Positions 44,036 to 55,314 are shown, counted from the stretch's first letter. The stretch is 64,000 nt of DNA from Mauremys mutica (GCF_020497125.1 NC_059093.1:24056120-24120119), one strand, 5' to 3'. The notes: a model not told the origin generated them from the sequence alone. A program made the numbers and translations.

Positions 44036-44580
44036 CCCCTTTTAGATTTTAGTCCCGCTGCCTCTTCTATCCACCCACCCCACCTGTCCATGCCTTTGCT
44101 GCAGGTTTCTGGGGTGTCACCCCTGCTCTGCACTCCCCCAGTGCAGCCCAAGGCTTTTCCTCCCCCCAACCACACATCCTCTCCCCCTCGTGCTGGATCA
44201 TCTGCTTGGCCCCCTGCTCCCTCTCAGGGCGCGCTGTGCGGCGTGGCTGGGGATTGTGCAATGGCCCAGCACCAGGCAACGCAGAACGGACACCACATGC
44301 CCTGCCCCACCTCATCAGAGCTGCTCTCCAGGTGCATCAGAGCCCAGTGCCTGCACCTTGGCCCTCCTGCCCCACAGGGGGCGAGCTGCAGCCCCCGCCA
44401 CACTCCGCAGAGGGGAGAAGGGTCAGGCCAACCAGCCCTTGTAAGATGGGGAAATCACCACCGGGGTCGACCATATGGGGGCTGTGACATACAGAGAAAC
44501 AGTTGTTGCGTTGAAAGAGGGCAGCAGAGCACACACATACACACACACACACAATTGCAAACATACACAAACACATGCAT
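43410..44580 (-). repeat. Inverted repeat arm (partner 41665-42260)
   Basis: This is the reverse-complement counterpart of the 41.7-kb arm with a roughly 600-base block (43590-44175) that includes two tRNA-like repeat units. Beyond it, 44530-44800 is an A/C-rich degenerate CA tract. Confidence 0.7.
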
Positions 44581-45124
44581 GAATCCAGCCACACACACCC
44601 ACACTTGCTAATATACACAAACACCTGCACAAATCCAGCCAACATCAACACAACTGCTAACAGATGCAAACACATGCACAAATCCAGCCACATGAACACA
44701 TACTTGCACAGCCACAAACACAACCCCCACAGCTGTAATAACACCCCCACCCCACAAAACCCTTACAGAAAACCATACATACACAAAAACATGCAGAAAT
44801 CCATCCATCCACACACTCCATCCCCATTCTGTGCACACACCTTGGGTCACTGCGACACTGAATACTTCAGTTGGATGGGGGGGCCCAGCACCATGTCTAT
44901 TCCCTGCCCCCCAGGGTTCACAGGGGGTGGATTGGGGGGGCACAGGGGGCATGATCCAGTGCCAGCCAAGGGGGGGGATAGAGGTGGGGATGGGGGCCGT
45001 GGTTTCTGTACCACCCAGTTCCTAGCACAGGCTCCTTCTAGGATTTGCATTTCTTGGTAGTTTTCACCCCATCACCACTTCCTACCCAGCCCCCTCCTGC
45101 TGTGCAAGGTGATTCGGGGGGGAT

Positions 45125-45365
45125 GGGAAGAACCCAGGAGTCCTGGCTCCCAGCCCCACCTGTGCTAACATAGGAGACTCCACTCTAACCCCAGCGCTGG
45201 GACTGGAACCTAGGAGCCCTGACACCCATCTTCCTTTCCTCTAACCACTAGACCCCACTCCCGCCCCTTTGGGGAGCCAGGACTCCTGGGTTCTGTCCCC
45301 AACTCTGGGAGCAGAGTGGGGTCTAGTGGTTAGAGCAGGAGGAGCCAGGACTCCTGGGTTTTATT
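45125..45365. repeat. tRNA-like repeat units, head to head
   Basis: Two units face minus (about 45125-45270) and two face plus (about 45275-45365). The plus pair shows 'ggggtctagtggttagagc' followed by 'ggactcctgggtttta', the A-box and B-box order of a tRNA promoter. The inward junction lies at about 45272. Confidence 0.55.
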
Positions 45366-45394
45366 CTCAGTGCTGCTGTTTGACCCTGGGCCTC

Positions 45395-45570
45395 AGTTTC
45401 TTCTCCCACTTTTTGGGTATGGAGCCTGTAAACTCTCTGGGGCATGGCCTGTATCTTGCTGTGTCTGGGCAGCGCCTGGCCCAATGGAGTCTTATCTCAG
45501 CTGGGGCAGGGACTGTCTCTGTGTCTGTGCAGCCCCTGGCACAACGGGGGCCTTGATTCTGCCTTGTCAA
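45395..45570 (+). repeat. Ancient interspersed repeat, two partial units
   Basis: The words 'gtaaactctctggggcatgg' and 'ggggcagggactgtctctgt' each lead to 'cagc(g/c)cctggc(c/a)caa'. This pattern belongs to an old amniote repeat whose family name I am not certain of. There is no coding content. Confidence 0.5.
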
Positions 45571-45690
45571 CGACAGCGCAAAAAGCCCTAGTGCCAAAAG
45601 AAGATGTGTGGGGAGGGGAAGCTTTGCAAAAATTGGTCACACCAATAGGAAACCAGTCCCAGCAGTTTGTGACTTCACTTCCCAAAATTA

Positions 45691-45691
<1 letters not shown>

Positions 45692-45728
<37 letters not shown>
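45692..45728 (+). repeat. (AC)n microsatellite
   Basis: An uninterrupted AC run of about 18 units. Confidence 0.97.
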
Positions 45729-45731
<3 letters not shown>

Positions 45732-46499
45732 CCCTGCTCAAACTGCCCCCTTTGCCAATGCACCACCTCACCTCGTCCAGGGAGATCTAGGCGGGAAGCT
45801 CCGTGTGGAAGCAGCGACGGACGGCACCATCAAGGTAGGTTCTAGAGATGGTCCTCCAGGTGTAGATGTCTCGGCTCCAACTGGCACTGGGCTCACACTG
45901 GGCTGCATTCACTTCCTCTCTGTGGCGTGTGCCCCGGCTCCACAAACGCCCCTGCCCCCTGCTCTTTCCTTCTGGTACAAAAAATATCCTCTTCCTTTGC
46001 CCCAGAGAGAGACACCCACGGTGCTGCTCAGCACACGCCTTTCCCCCACCTTCCCCCCATTCCCAGGAGCGTGCAGGAAGGGGGTCATGATTGGGGAGAG
46101 CCCGTGTCCCGAGGGGAGGGTATGGGGGTCTTGTCCCCTCCTCGGAGCATGGGGGTTCCAATAGGCACCTATGGATGCCCCCCCCAAGCAGGGCCAGGAC
46201 AGAAATTGGAGGCCTGTGCCCCCAACATAGAGAATCTGGGGTGCAACCTTACTTAACAGGTCATTCTGTCCTTTCTCTGACTGTCCCATTCCAGCTTCAA
46301 CTGGCGCTTGTGGTTCTTTCGTTCTTTTTCATTCCTTTCCTTCTCTAGCTTGTATGTTCTTGCTTTCGTTTTTCCCCTCTACCTTTCACGCTCTTCCTTT
46401 CTTTCCTTCTTTTTCTAATGTTTTTTTCTCTCCCTTTATTTCTTTCTCTGCCTTTCACATTCTTTTCACTCTCTCTCTCTTGCTGGTTATTTTTTTCAC

Positions 46500-46910
46500 T
46501 TACTCGTTTTCCTCGCTCCTTCCAAGCCAAGTGAGTTCTCCTCGCACACAGATTTTGACAGGTTTTCCTCCTGATCAGCAAGTGGATTAAGCACGTCTTC
46601 AGTGGGGGTTCGGCATGGCAGGGAGCAGGCTGGCCAGGTGTCTCTGTGGCTGTCTGCTGGCCACACATAGGCATGGTCCTCCCCTCCTCTGGCCGTGACC
46701 TCGGTTGCTCCCTTGGAGCTGTCAGCACCAGCCGCCTCTGCTCCAGGTGCCCAGAGGAGGAGAGGTGCTGGGCTCCAGCCTGGGACTCTTCCTCCCTCCT
46801 GCCTAGCCCTGACTGTGAAGCCTGGCCCTGGAACTCCTTCCTTTAAATGCCATATGGGCAAGAGGAAGACTGTGGCAGCTGCAGGGACCAAAGTTGTGGG
46901 CATCAGGTGA
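46500..46910 (-). repeat. Duplicated flank of tRNA-Gln (right copy)
   Basis: In complement it matches 4395-4700, with shared words such as 'cagggccaggctt' and 'cctatgtgtggccagcagac'. In the left copy the match continues to the tRNA; here Penelope tails at 46957-47062 interrupt the interval to tRNA-Gln. Confidence 0.75.
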
Positions 46911-46956
46911 AGCAGCGAGAAACAACCATATGATCAATCCACAGGACTCTCTAGAC

Positions 46957-47031
46957 GCAGCAAAGAATCCTGTGGCACCTTATAGACTAACAGTCTGTTA
47001 GTCTATAACGTGCCACAGGATTCTTTGCTGC
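46957..47031. repeat. 75-bp near-perfect palindrome of two Penelope tails
   Basis: Arms of 36 bases, starting gcagcaaagaatcctgtgg and ending in its complement, flank the three bases GTC, with one mismatch (aaggtg against cgtgcc). Two element tails are joined end to end with no body between them. The downstream 47032-47062 continues one tail ('agactaacacggctacccct'). Confidence 0.9.
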
Positions 47032-47267
47032 TTTTACAGAACCAGACTAACACGGCTACCCCTCTGATACAGGAATCTCTAGCCAGACTCTTAAGTTCTA
47101 GGACCCCAACCTATAGCCGCCCATTGAACCAGCCAGACCAAAGACCTATCTCCAGTGGGCATCAGTCACCCAGCAGGAGGGGAAAACCTCACTCTAGTTC
47201 ACCCTGAGATAAGGTAGCCAAACACATTGAGCTTCAGTGTTTTGTAGCAAAGCAACATATCTCCAGG

Positions 47268-47339
47268 AGGTCCCACTGAGATTTGAACTCAGATTCCAGG
47301 ATTCAGAGTCCTGAGTGCTGCCCATTACACCATGGGACC
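47268..47339 (-). tRNA. tRNA-Gln (CTG)
   Basis: The acceptor stem (ggtccca/tgggacc) is perfect, loop CTCTGAA gives anticodon CTG, and T loop TTCAAAT is standard. It is closer to consensus in the D arm than its partner at 4186. No TTTT run lies close downstream. Confidence 0.88.
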
Positions 47340-47514
47340 TGCTGATTTTTCACTTGCAAGACCCCTGTGACTCTCAGCTGGCTGGTTTGCACTCTGCACT
47401 TATTGCTTCCCACCAGCAGCTTCCTCTCGCAGGACTCTCTCTCCTCTTCCAGCGACTATAGTCCTGCACTACTGGATCTGTGGGTTCTGCCCTGAGTCCC
47501 CGCATCCCCCTGCT

Positions 47515-48985
47515 TTGTCTTCGTTTCCTGCAGGCTGCAAAAATGTCAGGGGAGGCCGCCCCCTCCCTTCACTAGGTGATCCCGCTCATATCGGCCAGCT
47601 GCAGCCTCCTCTCCTGGAACTCGGCCAGCTGTCGCTTGATCCGATCGTACAGTTACACGCTGACTGGCTCCCCTGCCTGGATGGTCTTGTGGAAATCCCA
47701 CCGGCGATGCTGCAGGACTTGGAACCACTGGTTTCTTTAATGTTGTGGTGTTTGCCCAACTGCCGAACAAAGCTGCCAAATCCTCCCTCACCGACTCCCA
47801 CCAATCCCCCTGGTTACCATAGAACCCTCTGATGCTTTCCCGTTCTGCCAACACAGCCAGGCCTCGCCGTCCTGCTCCTTTATCTTGCAAGCTCTGGATG
47901 TTCAGCTTCCAATATCCTCTGCTGTGGGTCAGCTAATTGCCCACATTGAGCACATGGTGAGAGCTGTGTGATCTGAACAGTCCATAGGCACCACCCTGCA
48001 CTGGGCTGTCGACGTGCTCTCCTTCACGGAAATCCGGTCAATGCGACTCCTGGCCTGTCCCCGCAGAAAGGTGTATCCCCTCTGCGGCTGGTGTGAGCTC
48101 GGGTCAGAGGAATAGGAGGCTACCGCCAACCCTCCACTGGTTCCACTGTGGAGAAACACGTCCTCTAAGCCAACCTCGCTACAGACCTGCGCCAGGTAGT
48201 GCTCATCATAGAAGAGTTTCCTCTGACTGTCAGGAAAACAGGACCAGCAGTCCTCAGGATGGTGCAACAATTGAAATCCCCCCCAACACCAAACACTGTG
48301 TGGTCCAGAGGAAGGGAGCCAGTTCCTTCATAGAACTTTCCTTTTAGGCCTTAATTGGGGACCATATACACTAATATAGCCGTAACCAGTGCTACAGAGC
48401 ACAAAGCCACCAGTAATGACCTCCCTGGTCAGAGCTCCAGCCCCTTCTGTACTCGCACCATGAATGTGAAGAACAAGACTCCAACCCCATCATTCTTCAC
48501 TGGCCTGGATGACCAGAGAGATGGGCCCTTCCACCAATCACCATCAAGCTACCCTAGAGTTGTTAATGTGCATTTCCTGAACACCCACCCTGTCCAAGTC
48601 CAGCTGCTCCAAGGCACTGAACATCAAGCACCTCCTCCTGGGCCCCCAAATCCCTGTCACTTTCCACATGGCCACTTTCACAGATGCCCCTTCCAGGGCA
48701 CTGGCCCTCCCTCAGCTGCACAGAGGAGTTTTCATCCCCTCTTTCTGCCTGTCACTGCCCAGCAGCCCTCTGGCACCATTCCTGAGGGCCACCCTGCCTC
48801 ACTCTCTTCCTGCCACATTGGGTCTACCAATAACTCATGTAGGAGAGACAGCTCCTGTCCCTCATTGTTAAAGGTGAGGCCAGCAGCACACAGCTGTTGT
48901 TCCCCCCCCCATTTCAGGGCCCAAGGACTCATTTTGGGTGCAGGGACCACTGTGCTCCCAGAAAACAAGCCACCACTGTGCAAAG
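47515..48985 (-). mobile_element. LINE fragment with APE endonuclease region
   Basis: On minus, about 48330-47930 encodes RGYTFLRG, SRIDRISV and MDCSDHTALT, matching the C-terminal motifs of apurinic-type endonucleases of non-LTR retrotransposons (the S-R-I-D and S-D-H-x-x-L boxes). An upstream part (48985-48730) shares 'LLVDPMWQEESEAG'-like sequence with the facing copy at 49680-49760. Frameshifts abound. The start abuts tRNA-Phe. Confidence 0.65.
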
Positions 48986-49000
48986 AGGGATGAAAGGACC

Positions 49001-49073
49001 TGCCAAAGCCTGGGATTGAACCAGGGACCTTTAGATCTTCAGTCTAACACTATCCCAACTGAGCTACTTTGGC
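49001..49073 (-). tRNA. tRNA-Phe (GAA)
   Basis: Acceptor gccaaag/ctttggc is perfect, stem-loop TTAGA-CTGAAGA-TCTAA gives GAA, and T arm cctgg-ttcaatc-ccagg is intact. The D stem is weakened (gatagt for gagagc). Decayed LINE copies in opposite orientation lie on both sides. No TTTT terminator is visible nearby. Confidence 0.9.
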
Positions 49074-49539
49074 AGCTATGTGGCAGTTTTTTGGCCTGTT
49101 GCTTCTCTGCCTGAGATATTTTTGCAGCAGTTGCACACAAAAAGGACGTCATTGGGAGCGGCCCATGAAGACAAGACTCGCTTTTGCCTGTCTTGTTCAG
49201 CTTGACTTGCTGCCTCACCCCGTTCCTGCCCTAGTGCCCGGGTTGACCTGGTGGTGGAAGGGGACTGGGGGCCAGTGGCACGGGGAGGAGGTTGAGCTGG
49301 ACCCTGAGCTAGGCTAGACCCTGGCGGTGAGAGTCTGGCCACCACTTGCCGCTCCACCCTGTTGTCCTGGCTTCCCCCACTGGGCATCATTTCGGGAGGG
49401 AAGAGGGGCTTCTGCCTCCCCTCCCCGATTTTCACACTGCAGAGGAGTGCGAACAGGAAAATGAATGGCTGCTCCACACCCCTACCGGAGGAACCTGGCG
49501 CCCTTAGCTGCTTCCCCTGCTCCCCCCCAGCTATGCTAC

Positions 49540-50225
49540 TGAGTGGAAACATCCTGTGCCCATCACACAGAGGTCGATTAATCAAAACCCTCTTCTGCCA
49601 GCACCAGGCCTCCTGCTTCTTACACTGGGCCTGCAAGCGAGGGGGCGGCTGGCACAGTGCCAAGAGTCTAGATGGGACCTGTCTTTCCCACATGACTTAT
49701 TTGTTGACCCAAAATGGCGGGAACAGAGTGAGTCAGGACGGCCCTCGGAGATGGTGCCAGAGGGGGCAGGGACTTGGGAGGAAAGCTCCTCTCCAAAGCT
49801 GAGTGACGACAGTACTGGGGAAGGGGCATCTGGCACGTGGAATGTGGTAGGGATTCAGAGGCCCAAGAGGAGGCACTTGATGTTAAGGTGTGAAAGGAAA
49901 GATCCATGGTAGGAACTGGCTCCCTTCCTCTGGACCACAAAGTGTTTGGTGTCGGGGGGGATTTTAATTGTCTCAGCCGGCCTGAGAACCGCTGGTCCTG
50001 TTTTCTCAGCCGTCAGAGGAAACGTTTTGACAATGAGCACTACCTGGCGCAGGTCTGTAGCGAGGTCGTCTTAGAGGACGTGTTTCTCCGTAATGGTACC
50101 AGTGAGGGGTGGGCGGTAGCCTCCTAGTCCTCTGACCCGAGCTCACACCAGCCACAGAGGGGATACACCTTTCTGCGGGGACAGGCCAGGAGTCACACTG
50201 ACCGGATTTAGGAGAAGGAGAGCAC
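49540..50225 (+). mobile_element. LINE fragment facing the 47.5-49.0 kb copy
   Basis: On + it encodes FVDPKWREQSESGRPSEM upstream and DFNCLSRPENRWSCF, FLRNGTSE, RGYTFLRGQAR downstream, the same order as the minus copy. A stop and missing segments break the endonuclease frame. The upstream 49080-49240 instead matches 23880-24050 in complement. Confidence 0.65.
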
Positions 50226-50239
50226 GTCGACATGGCTAA

Positions 50240-50700
50240 TCTATGGGGCATGGGGCACTAGGTGAGAGGCAGAGGCTTCAGGTGCTGAGAGTTTGCCTGA
50301 CCCCTCAGGGACACAGTGTGAGGTGGTGTCCTAGGCATCTCTATGAAAGGAGCAGAACAGGATTTACTTGGGCGGGGAGAGAATTGAGAGTGTCTCAGGG
50401 GGTTGTACAGAGGTATTGCCTGGGTGAGAGACTGGCTAAAACACAGGCCTCGCTGTGATCAGGATTCGAACCTGCACAGAGGAACCCTAGTGGATTTCAA
50501 CTCCAATGCCTTAACAACTCGGCCATCACAGCTGCAAGCACAGTAGTGCTTCAACTCCAGAGAAACTGGTAAAGAATCACAATGCCCAGGCGTGACATCA
50601 TCTGAACTACAGGATTCCCACCGCAAACCTGGCCCCCAAAGCACAGGGGGGATTGGGGGTTTGTTCTCTTTGCTTAGCCATGTGCAGTCGCACAGAGAGC
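50240..50700 (-). repeat. tRNA-Ser flank, paralogue of 37.6-37.85 plus 40.23-40.37 kb
   Basis: In complement this block matches the Ser gene, its downstream 'gttttagccagtctctcacc', then 'agtaaatcctgttctgctcc' without interruption. It therefore preserves the empty site for the Penelope element. The upstream 'tgcacatggctaagcaaaga' also matches, and the tail piece at 37547-37636 is absent. Confidence 0.88.
50451..50532 (-). tRNA. tRNA-Ser (TGA)
   Basis: 82 nt, perfect acceptor (gctgtga/tcacagc), loop GTTGAAA with TGA, long variable arm, and T loop TTCGAAT. One pair is lost at 27:43. TTTT on minus (complement of 50438-50441) follows. Partner of 37681-37762. Confidence 0.93.
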
Positions 50701-52324
50701 GCGATTAAAAGTCTCCCCTCCCACAGAGCGGGAAGGGGAAATGATTCTCAACTTGAAGCCTGATGTGAATGAGGATTTCTGGACCAAGGGGCCAGGGACT
50801 GACCTTTGCTAGAGAAACCTCTGTCAAGTTTGAGCCAATTTGGACAAGTCAGCAAATAAGAACAACCTCAGGTATCAGTTAGTGCTGCAGGTAGCAAAGT
50901 CCTACAGGGAGCAGTTTCTGGCACTACACCTGCACAGCTCTGCTCCCCGGCTCTTCTCGGGCTCCTGCTCTCTCCTTAGCTCTGCCCCACTCTGGCCCAG
51001 GCAATTCCAGCTCCCACGGAGGATGGGACCCCCTGGCCTGGTGACTCCCTCATATTATGTAAATGAACACAACTCATTGAACACAAAATTCTGTATTTCA
51101 TGCTGTGAACTGTGTCGGTAGCTCAAATTAATAGCTTTATTTTTTCTCTTTCTCTCTCTGTGAGGCACAACAAAATAATTTAGTGATGCTGAAAACGTTC
51201 CCTTCTCCTCCAGAACTGCCTTGGAATCACCTTCCCTTTGTAGATTAATCTGCCCCTGAGTCTCTACGAGGAAAATATAGTTTCTATGAAAAAAACCACA
51301 ATTTTTTAATTAAAGGGACTGAGACAGAATAGCCACATGATGGCGACACATCAGGAATGCAAAGCAACAGGTTCCTGGTTTGCACATTGATGGTGACAAG
51401 GGATTGAACTCGACTCCCCTCTTTTCACAGACACATTTGTTTTATTCTCTGAGGTCAAACGTAAGTTTAAATGTTGTACTTAGTCCTCTGCCTTGTAGCT
51501 TCAACAGCCGCAGATGCAAGATGAGTTACTGCAGCCTAGACCTTGTGTCCGTGTTTAGGTGGTTTTCACCTGAACGTTCAAGCAGCTCACAGTAATGTCC
51601 CGAGCTCCCCAAGTCCCGCTGACAGCTGAGCTCTTCCTGCCCACTGAGCCCAGCCCAGACAGTGGGTGGGGGGTGAGTTTGTACCCGAATAACTGACAGA
51701 GCCAAGCAAGGAGCAAAGAAATGTTTGCTTCGGTCACTAGGTCTCTGTTTCTATTGCTCGTTTGCTCTCTCCCATTCCCTGATAAGGAGCAACGGTAAGA
51801 GAAGAAGAGGTTAAAACATGTGCTAGGTGGTGGCTGGGTTTGGATGACAAATTTAAAACCATCTCAGCGCCCTCTAGTGTGACACTGACACCATCAGCTT
51901 CTCACCTTTCACTCACACTTCATGAATAACAGTTTCCCTGAACTACTTTGCTATGATTATTTCAATGCTCCTACACCGATACCTGCTGCCCCTTCTGGCT
52001 GGTTAATTGCACTATTTGGAACCTGCTCCTAAAATTACACCCTTCCTGGGAGCAAGATTCAGAACTGCCCAAGGAAACCCCATTGGGTTTCAAGTGCAGC
52101 CCAGGCAGGGTGGCAAGGGGACAGCACAGGGGTCTCAGAGCTTCTTCCTCCTCACAGAGAGAAGGTTAAGGGGGGCCACTAGTTATGGCCTGGGTTTTAG
52201 TCCTGGCTGTGGGAGGAAAGGGGTGTTTAGTGGATTAGAGTTGGGGGCTTAGGAATCAAAGAGGAAACATCTCCCTTTTCAGCTTCAATGCACATTGAAC
52301 AAGAACATGGCTTCTCATCTCTGA

Positions 52325-52412
52325 GGTTTCAGAGGAGCAGCCGTGTTAGTCTGTATCCTCAAAAAGAACAGGAGTACGTGTGGCACCTTAGAGACTAACA
52401 AGTTTCTTAGGT
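52325..52412 (+). mobile_element. Penelope tail fragment (subfamily 2)
   Basis: 'ggtttcagaggagcagccgt' through 'gtggcaccttagagactaac' is the same repeat that the Harbinger at 17982 interrupts, here uninterrupted at the TTA site. Confidence 0.8.
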
Positions 52413-52619
52413 TCTGTTGCCATCATGTGGCCATTTCATTTCACTTCTTATTGTTAAAAGGTCTGCGTACTTCAATGAGGCTAATCATCAAGTGGAACAA
52501 GCTCCGCAAGGGACGTGGTTAATTCCCCATCACTGCCCTGTGTAAATCAAGACCGCAGCTCTTGCTGCAAGACACCTGGTGTGTGGGTGTCCCTGTTCCC
52601 ACTTCAGAACCTATGGGAC

Positions 52620-52880
52620 ATGGTGCTTCCCTCCTCCCAGTTCAAGATCCCCATCATGTGGGTGCTCCCATCCAGGATCTCTGGTGGGTGTCTCTGTCCC
52701 CGACCCCATGAACTAGCTCCCGTGTGTGGTTTCCCCTGCCTGCCCCCATCCGGGATCTGTGGGTGTCTCTGTTCCCCTTTTCAAAATCCGTGTTGCTTGG
52801 GTGCGTCCCTCCCGCCAAGTCAGAATCCCCAGCGTGTCGGTGCTCCCATCCCCCCCATCCAGGCTCTGCGGGGGGTGTCT
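52620..52880 (+). repeat. Degenerate tandem repeat
   Basis: Words close to 'catccaggatctctgg' and 'gggtgtctctgtcccc' recur at irregular spacing of about 70-80 bases. The last unit runs into the 3' end of the 7SL sequence. A related word precedes the second 7SL copy at 53350. Confidence 0.5.
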
Positions 52881-52888
52881 GTATAAGA

Positions 52889-53186
52889 AGAGACCGTGTC
52901 TCACTGTCTTGCCCAGGCTACACTGCAGGGGCTATTCACAGGCATGATCCCACTACTGATCAGCACGGGAGTTTTGACCTGCTCTGTTTCTGACCTGGGC
53001 CGGTTCACCCCTCCTTAAGCAACCTGGGGACCCCAAGCTTCCCTGGGATCACCATATTGACGCTGAACTTAATGCGGACACCCGATCGGCACAGCCCCCT
53101 GCAGCCCAGAACTCCTGAGCTCAAGCGATCCGCCAGCCTCAGCCTCCCCAGGAGCTGGGATCACAGGCACCAGCCACGGGGCCTGG
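52889..53186 (-). ncRNA. RN7SL: 7SL (SRP) RNA, full length
   Basis: The minus strand follows vertebrate 7SL from end to end at the expected size (298 nt; human is 299). Recognisable parts are 'ggatcgcttgag' and 'caggagttctgggctg' of the Alu domain, 'gccgatcgggtgtccgcat', 'aatatggtga', helix 6 with a GGAA tetraloop, 'ggaggggtgaaccggccc', and the SRP54-binding S domain 'gagcaggtcaaaactcccg' plus 'gctgatcagtagtgggat'. The RNA scaffolds the signal recognition particle. No TTTT follows the end (tctcttctt), so it may be a pseudogene; the body is well conserved. Confidence 0.9.
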
Positions 53187-53369
53187 GATTACAGGGTCTC
53201 CCACTTCCAACTTCAGGCACTGTGAGCGGGTGGAAGTGGAGCCTGGAACTGAGCTGATGCGCTGAGGGTTATTTGCACTGTGCGCTTCACACGGAGGTGA
53301 AAACACGGGGCACAGATCTTTGAGCACAACCCTCGTCCTGAGGAATGGCAGGCGGGGGGCTGCATAAAG

Positions 53370-53655
53370 AGAGACCGGCTCTCCCTGGCGGGGCTGCAGT
53401 GGCTCTTCACAGGGGCGGTCCCACTGCCAATTGGTACCAGAGTTTTGCCGGCCTCCCTTCCTGGGCTGGCTCCCCTCTCTCTAGGAGGACTGGCAACCCC
53501 AAACTTCCCAGAAACCAGCAAAGCGAGGCCAACCTGAGCACAGACACCTGCTCAGCACCCCGGGGTGCAGCCCTGAACTCCGGCAATCAGCTACACTCAG
53601 CTGCCCACCCAACAAGCGTTACATGCAGGAGCCTTCGTGCCCCGCGTGTTCAGGT
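53370..53655 (-). pseudogene. Decayed 7SL RNA copy
   Basis: The same order of words is visible in diverged form: 'agagaccggctctccctgg', 'tcttcacaggggcggtccca', 'ccagagttttg', and the complement of the 'gtgtctgtgctc' region. Substitutions disrupt the S-domain loop. It sits in tandem with the full-length copy, with a similar G-rich word before the 3' end in both, so the pair arose by local duplication including flank. Confidence 0.65.
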
Positions 53656-53999
53656 CCCTCCCAGCGCCAGTTTCAAACTCCGCTGCTCAGTTCTAAGCTT
53701 TGGCCGCACGGGGGCAGCCTGGAGCTCAGCCAACGCCTCCCGTTGCTGGTTGCGTTTCCCGCTCCTCGTGGCAGCTTCACACCCCGCAGGCAGATCTCTG
53801 AATCGGATCCGATCCGTTCCCCAAATCCAGCACTTTAGCAGCAGCTTTGATCGGAAAGCGCTGACGTCACCAAGTAAAGTACTATACATGGCCCTTCCTA
53901 GTGAAAAGCCAAGTCCTGGGGAAAAAACATCAAATAACATCCTGGAGAGATGCCTTTATCAGTTTTGGGGGAGATATTCAACAAGGAAAGGTTGCTTTT

Positions 54000-54072
54000 C
54001 ATCTGACCAGGGATTTGAACCCTGGACCCTCAGATTAAAAGTCTGACTCTCTACTAACTGAGCTAGTCAGAC
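54000..54072 (-). tRNA. tRNA-Lys (TTT)
   Basis: Acceptor gtctgac/gtcagat pairs with one G-U, loop CTTTTAA gives TTT, and T arm caggg-ttcaaat-ccctg is perfect. The D arm (gctcagttagtagaga) has A where GG is usual and loses one D-stem pair. Partner of 23348-23420. Confidence 0.85.
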
Positions 54073-55314
54073 TCACCTTTTAAAGAGGCAAATTCCATGC
54101 AGAAGAGAATCTAATCAAGAAAATGAGAGCAGGAATCAATACAGAAAACCTGCTACTCTGGCTCTCTTAGCAGTCCTAGCCCCAGCCTGCTCCTCCATCC
54201 GGTGCCCTGAGGCCTTATTCTTTTTTTAGTTAAATATTAAATCCAGGAGAAAACACAGTTATACAAAGCAAAACAAAATCACAAACAGAAATGTCATTGG
54301 AAATACAAAAATAAAAAAGGAAAATGCAATCCCCATCACTTTATCGTGTCGGGGCCATTCCTGTATCGAGAGCACCTGCGAAGGTCCCTGTGTGCTTACG
54401 AGAAACCTGGACGAACTCATACCACAGCCTGAACATGAAACTCAACTGCTCCCAGGTGCCACAGTAAAACCCTTTCCCTGCTGTGACGTTGCACTCCATA
54501 GGATTTTATGAAAATATGCTAATGAGTGTGAATATAAAGTGACTGGACTATGCTTCCTGCAAAAGGTCTCTTGTAAGATATCATTACAAAGCTTATAATC
54601 TACTGAGTGTGGTCATCCTATTTGTATGAACCGATCATTCCTGTATCTGAAACTAGAAATATGAACTATAACTCTGTGGTCCTGTTGTAATGATGCAAAG
54701 TGTGGGCCATTAATAGTGGTTTGGACTCTTGATGGCTCCCATTAACCAGGACAATTGACTGTAGATGGCTCTGTCCTGCACCATCCGTGAGTCAGGCCAG
54801 GAGGAATGAAGGCTTGGGGGGGTCTTACAGGATGTGACCATGTCACCTGGTCCAGGAATCCATCTTAAACCTGGGGCTGTTCCCCAGGAGAGAGAAAAGA
54901 TTCCTGCCTTGTACCAAAGTTATATAAGGGGGTGGAACAGAACAAAGGTGGCTGCAGTCATGAGAAATCCCCTAGCTACCACCTGAGCTGGAACAAGGAC
55001 TATGCCAGGTGAAAAGATTGGGCCCAGACTAGAAATAAGTCTAGTCTGCAAAAGAAGCTTATTGGAAGATCTCTGAGGGTGAGATTTGATCTGTATTGAG
55101 TTTCATACTGTATTAGACTTAGACTTGCATGTTTTTGTTTTATTTTGCTCTATGAAGAATACAAGCTCCATAGAGAAGGAAAAGTTAATGCCATAGAAAA
55201 GTCTGTGTGTGTGTGTGTGTGTGAGATGGATGGGAGGGTGTTTAGAAACCACTCTCCTCTAGTTTCTTTTCTCTGATTTCCTGTAGAAAATCTGAAGCAG
55301 GGAGCAAAAGCCAT

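Noticed and set aside
49076..49693. 205-codon open frame on minus as a host gene
   Set aside because: It overlaps a decayed LINE on the other strand and a dispersed repeat; no domain or conserved start is visible.
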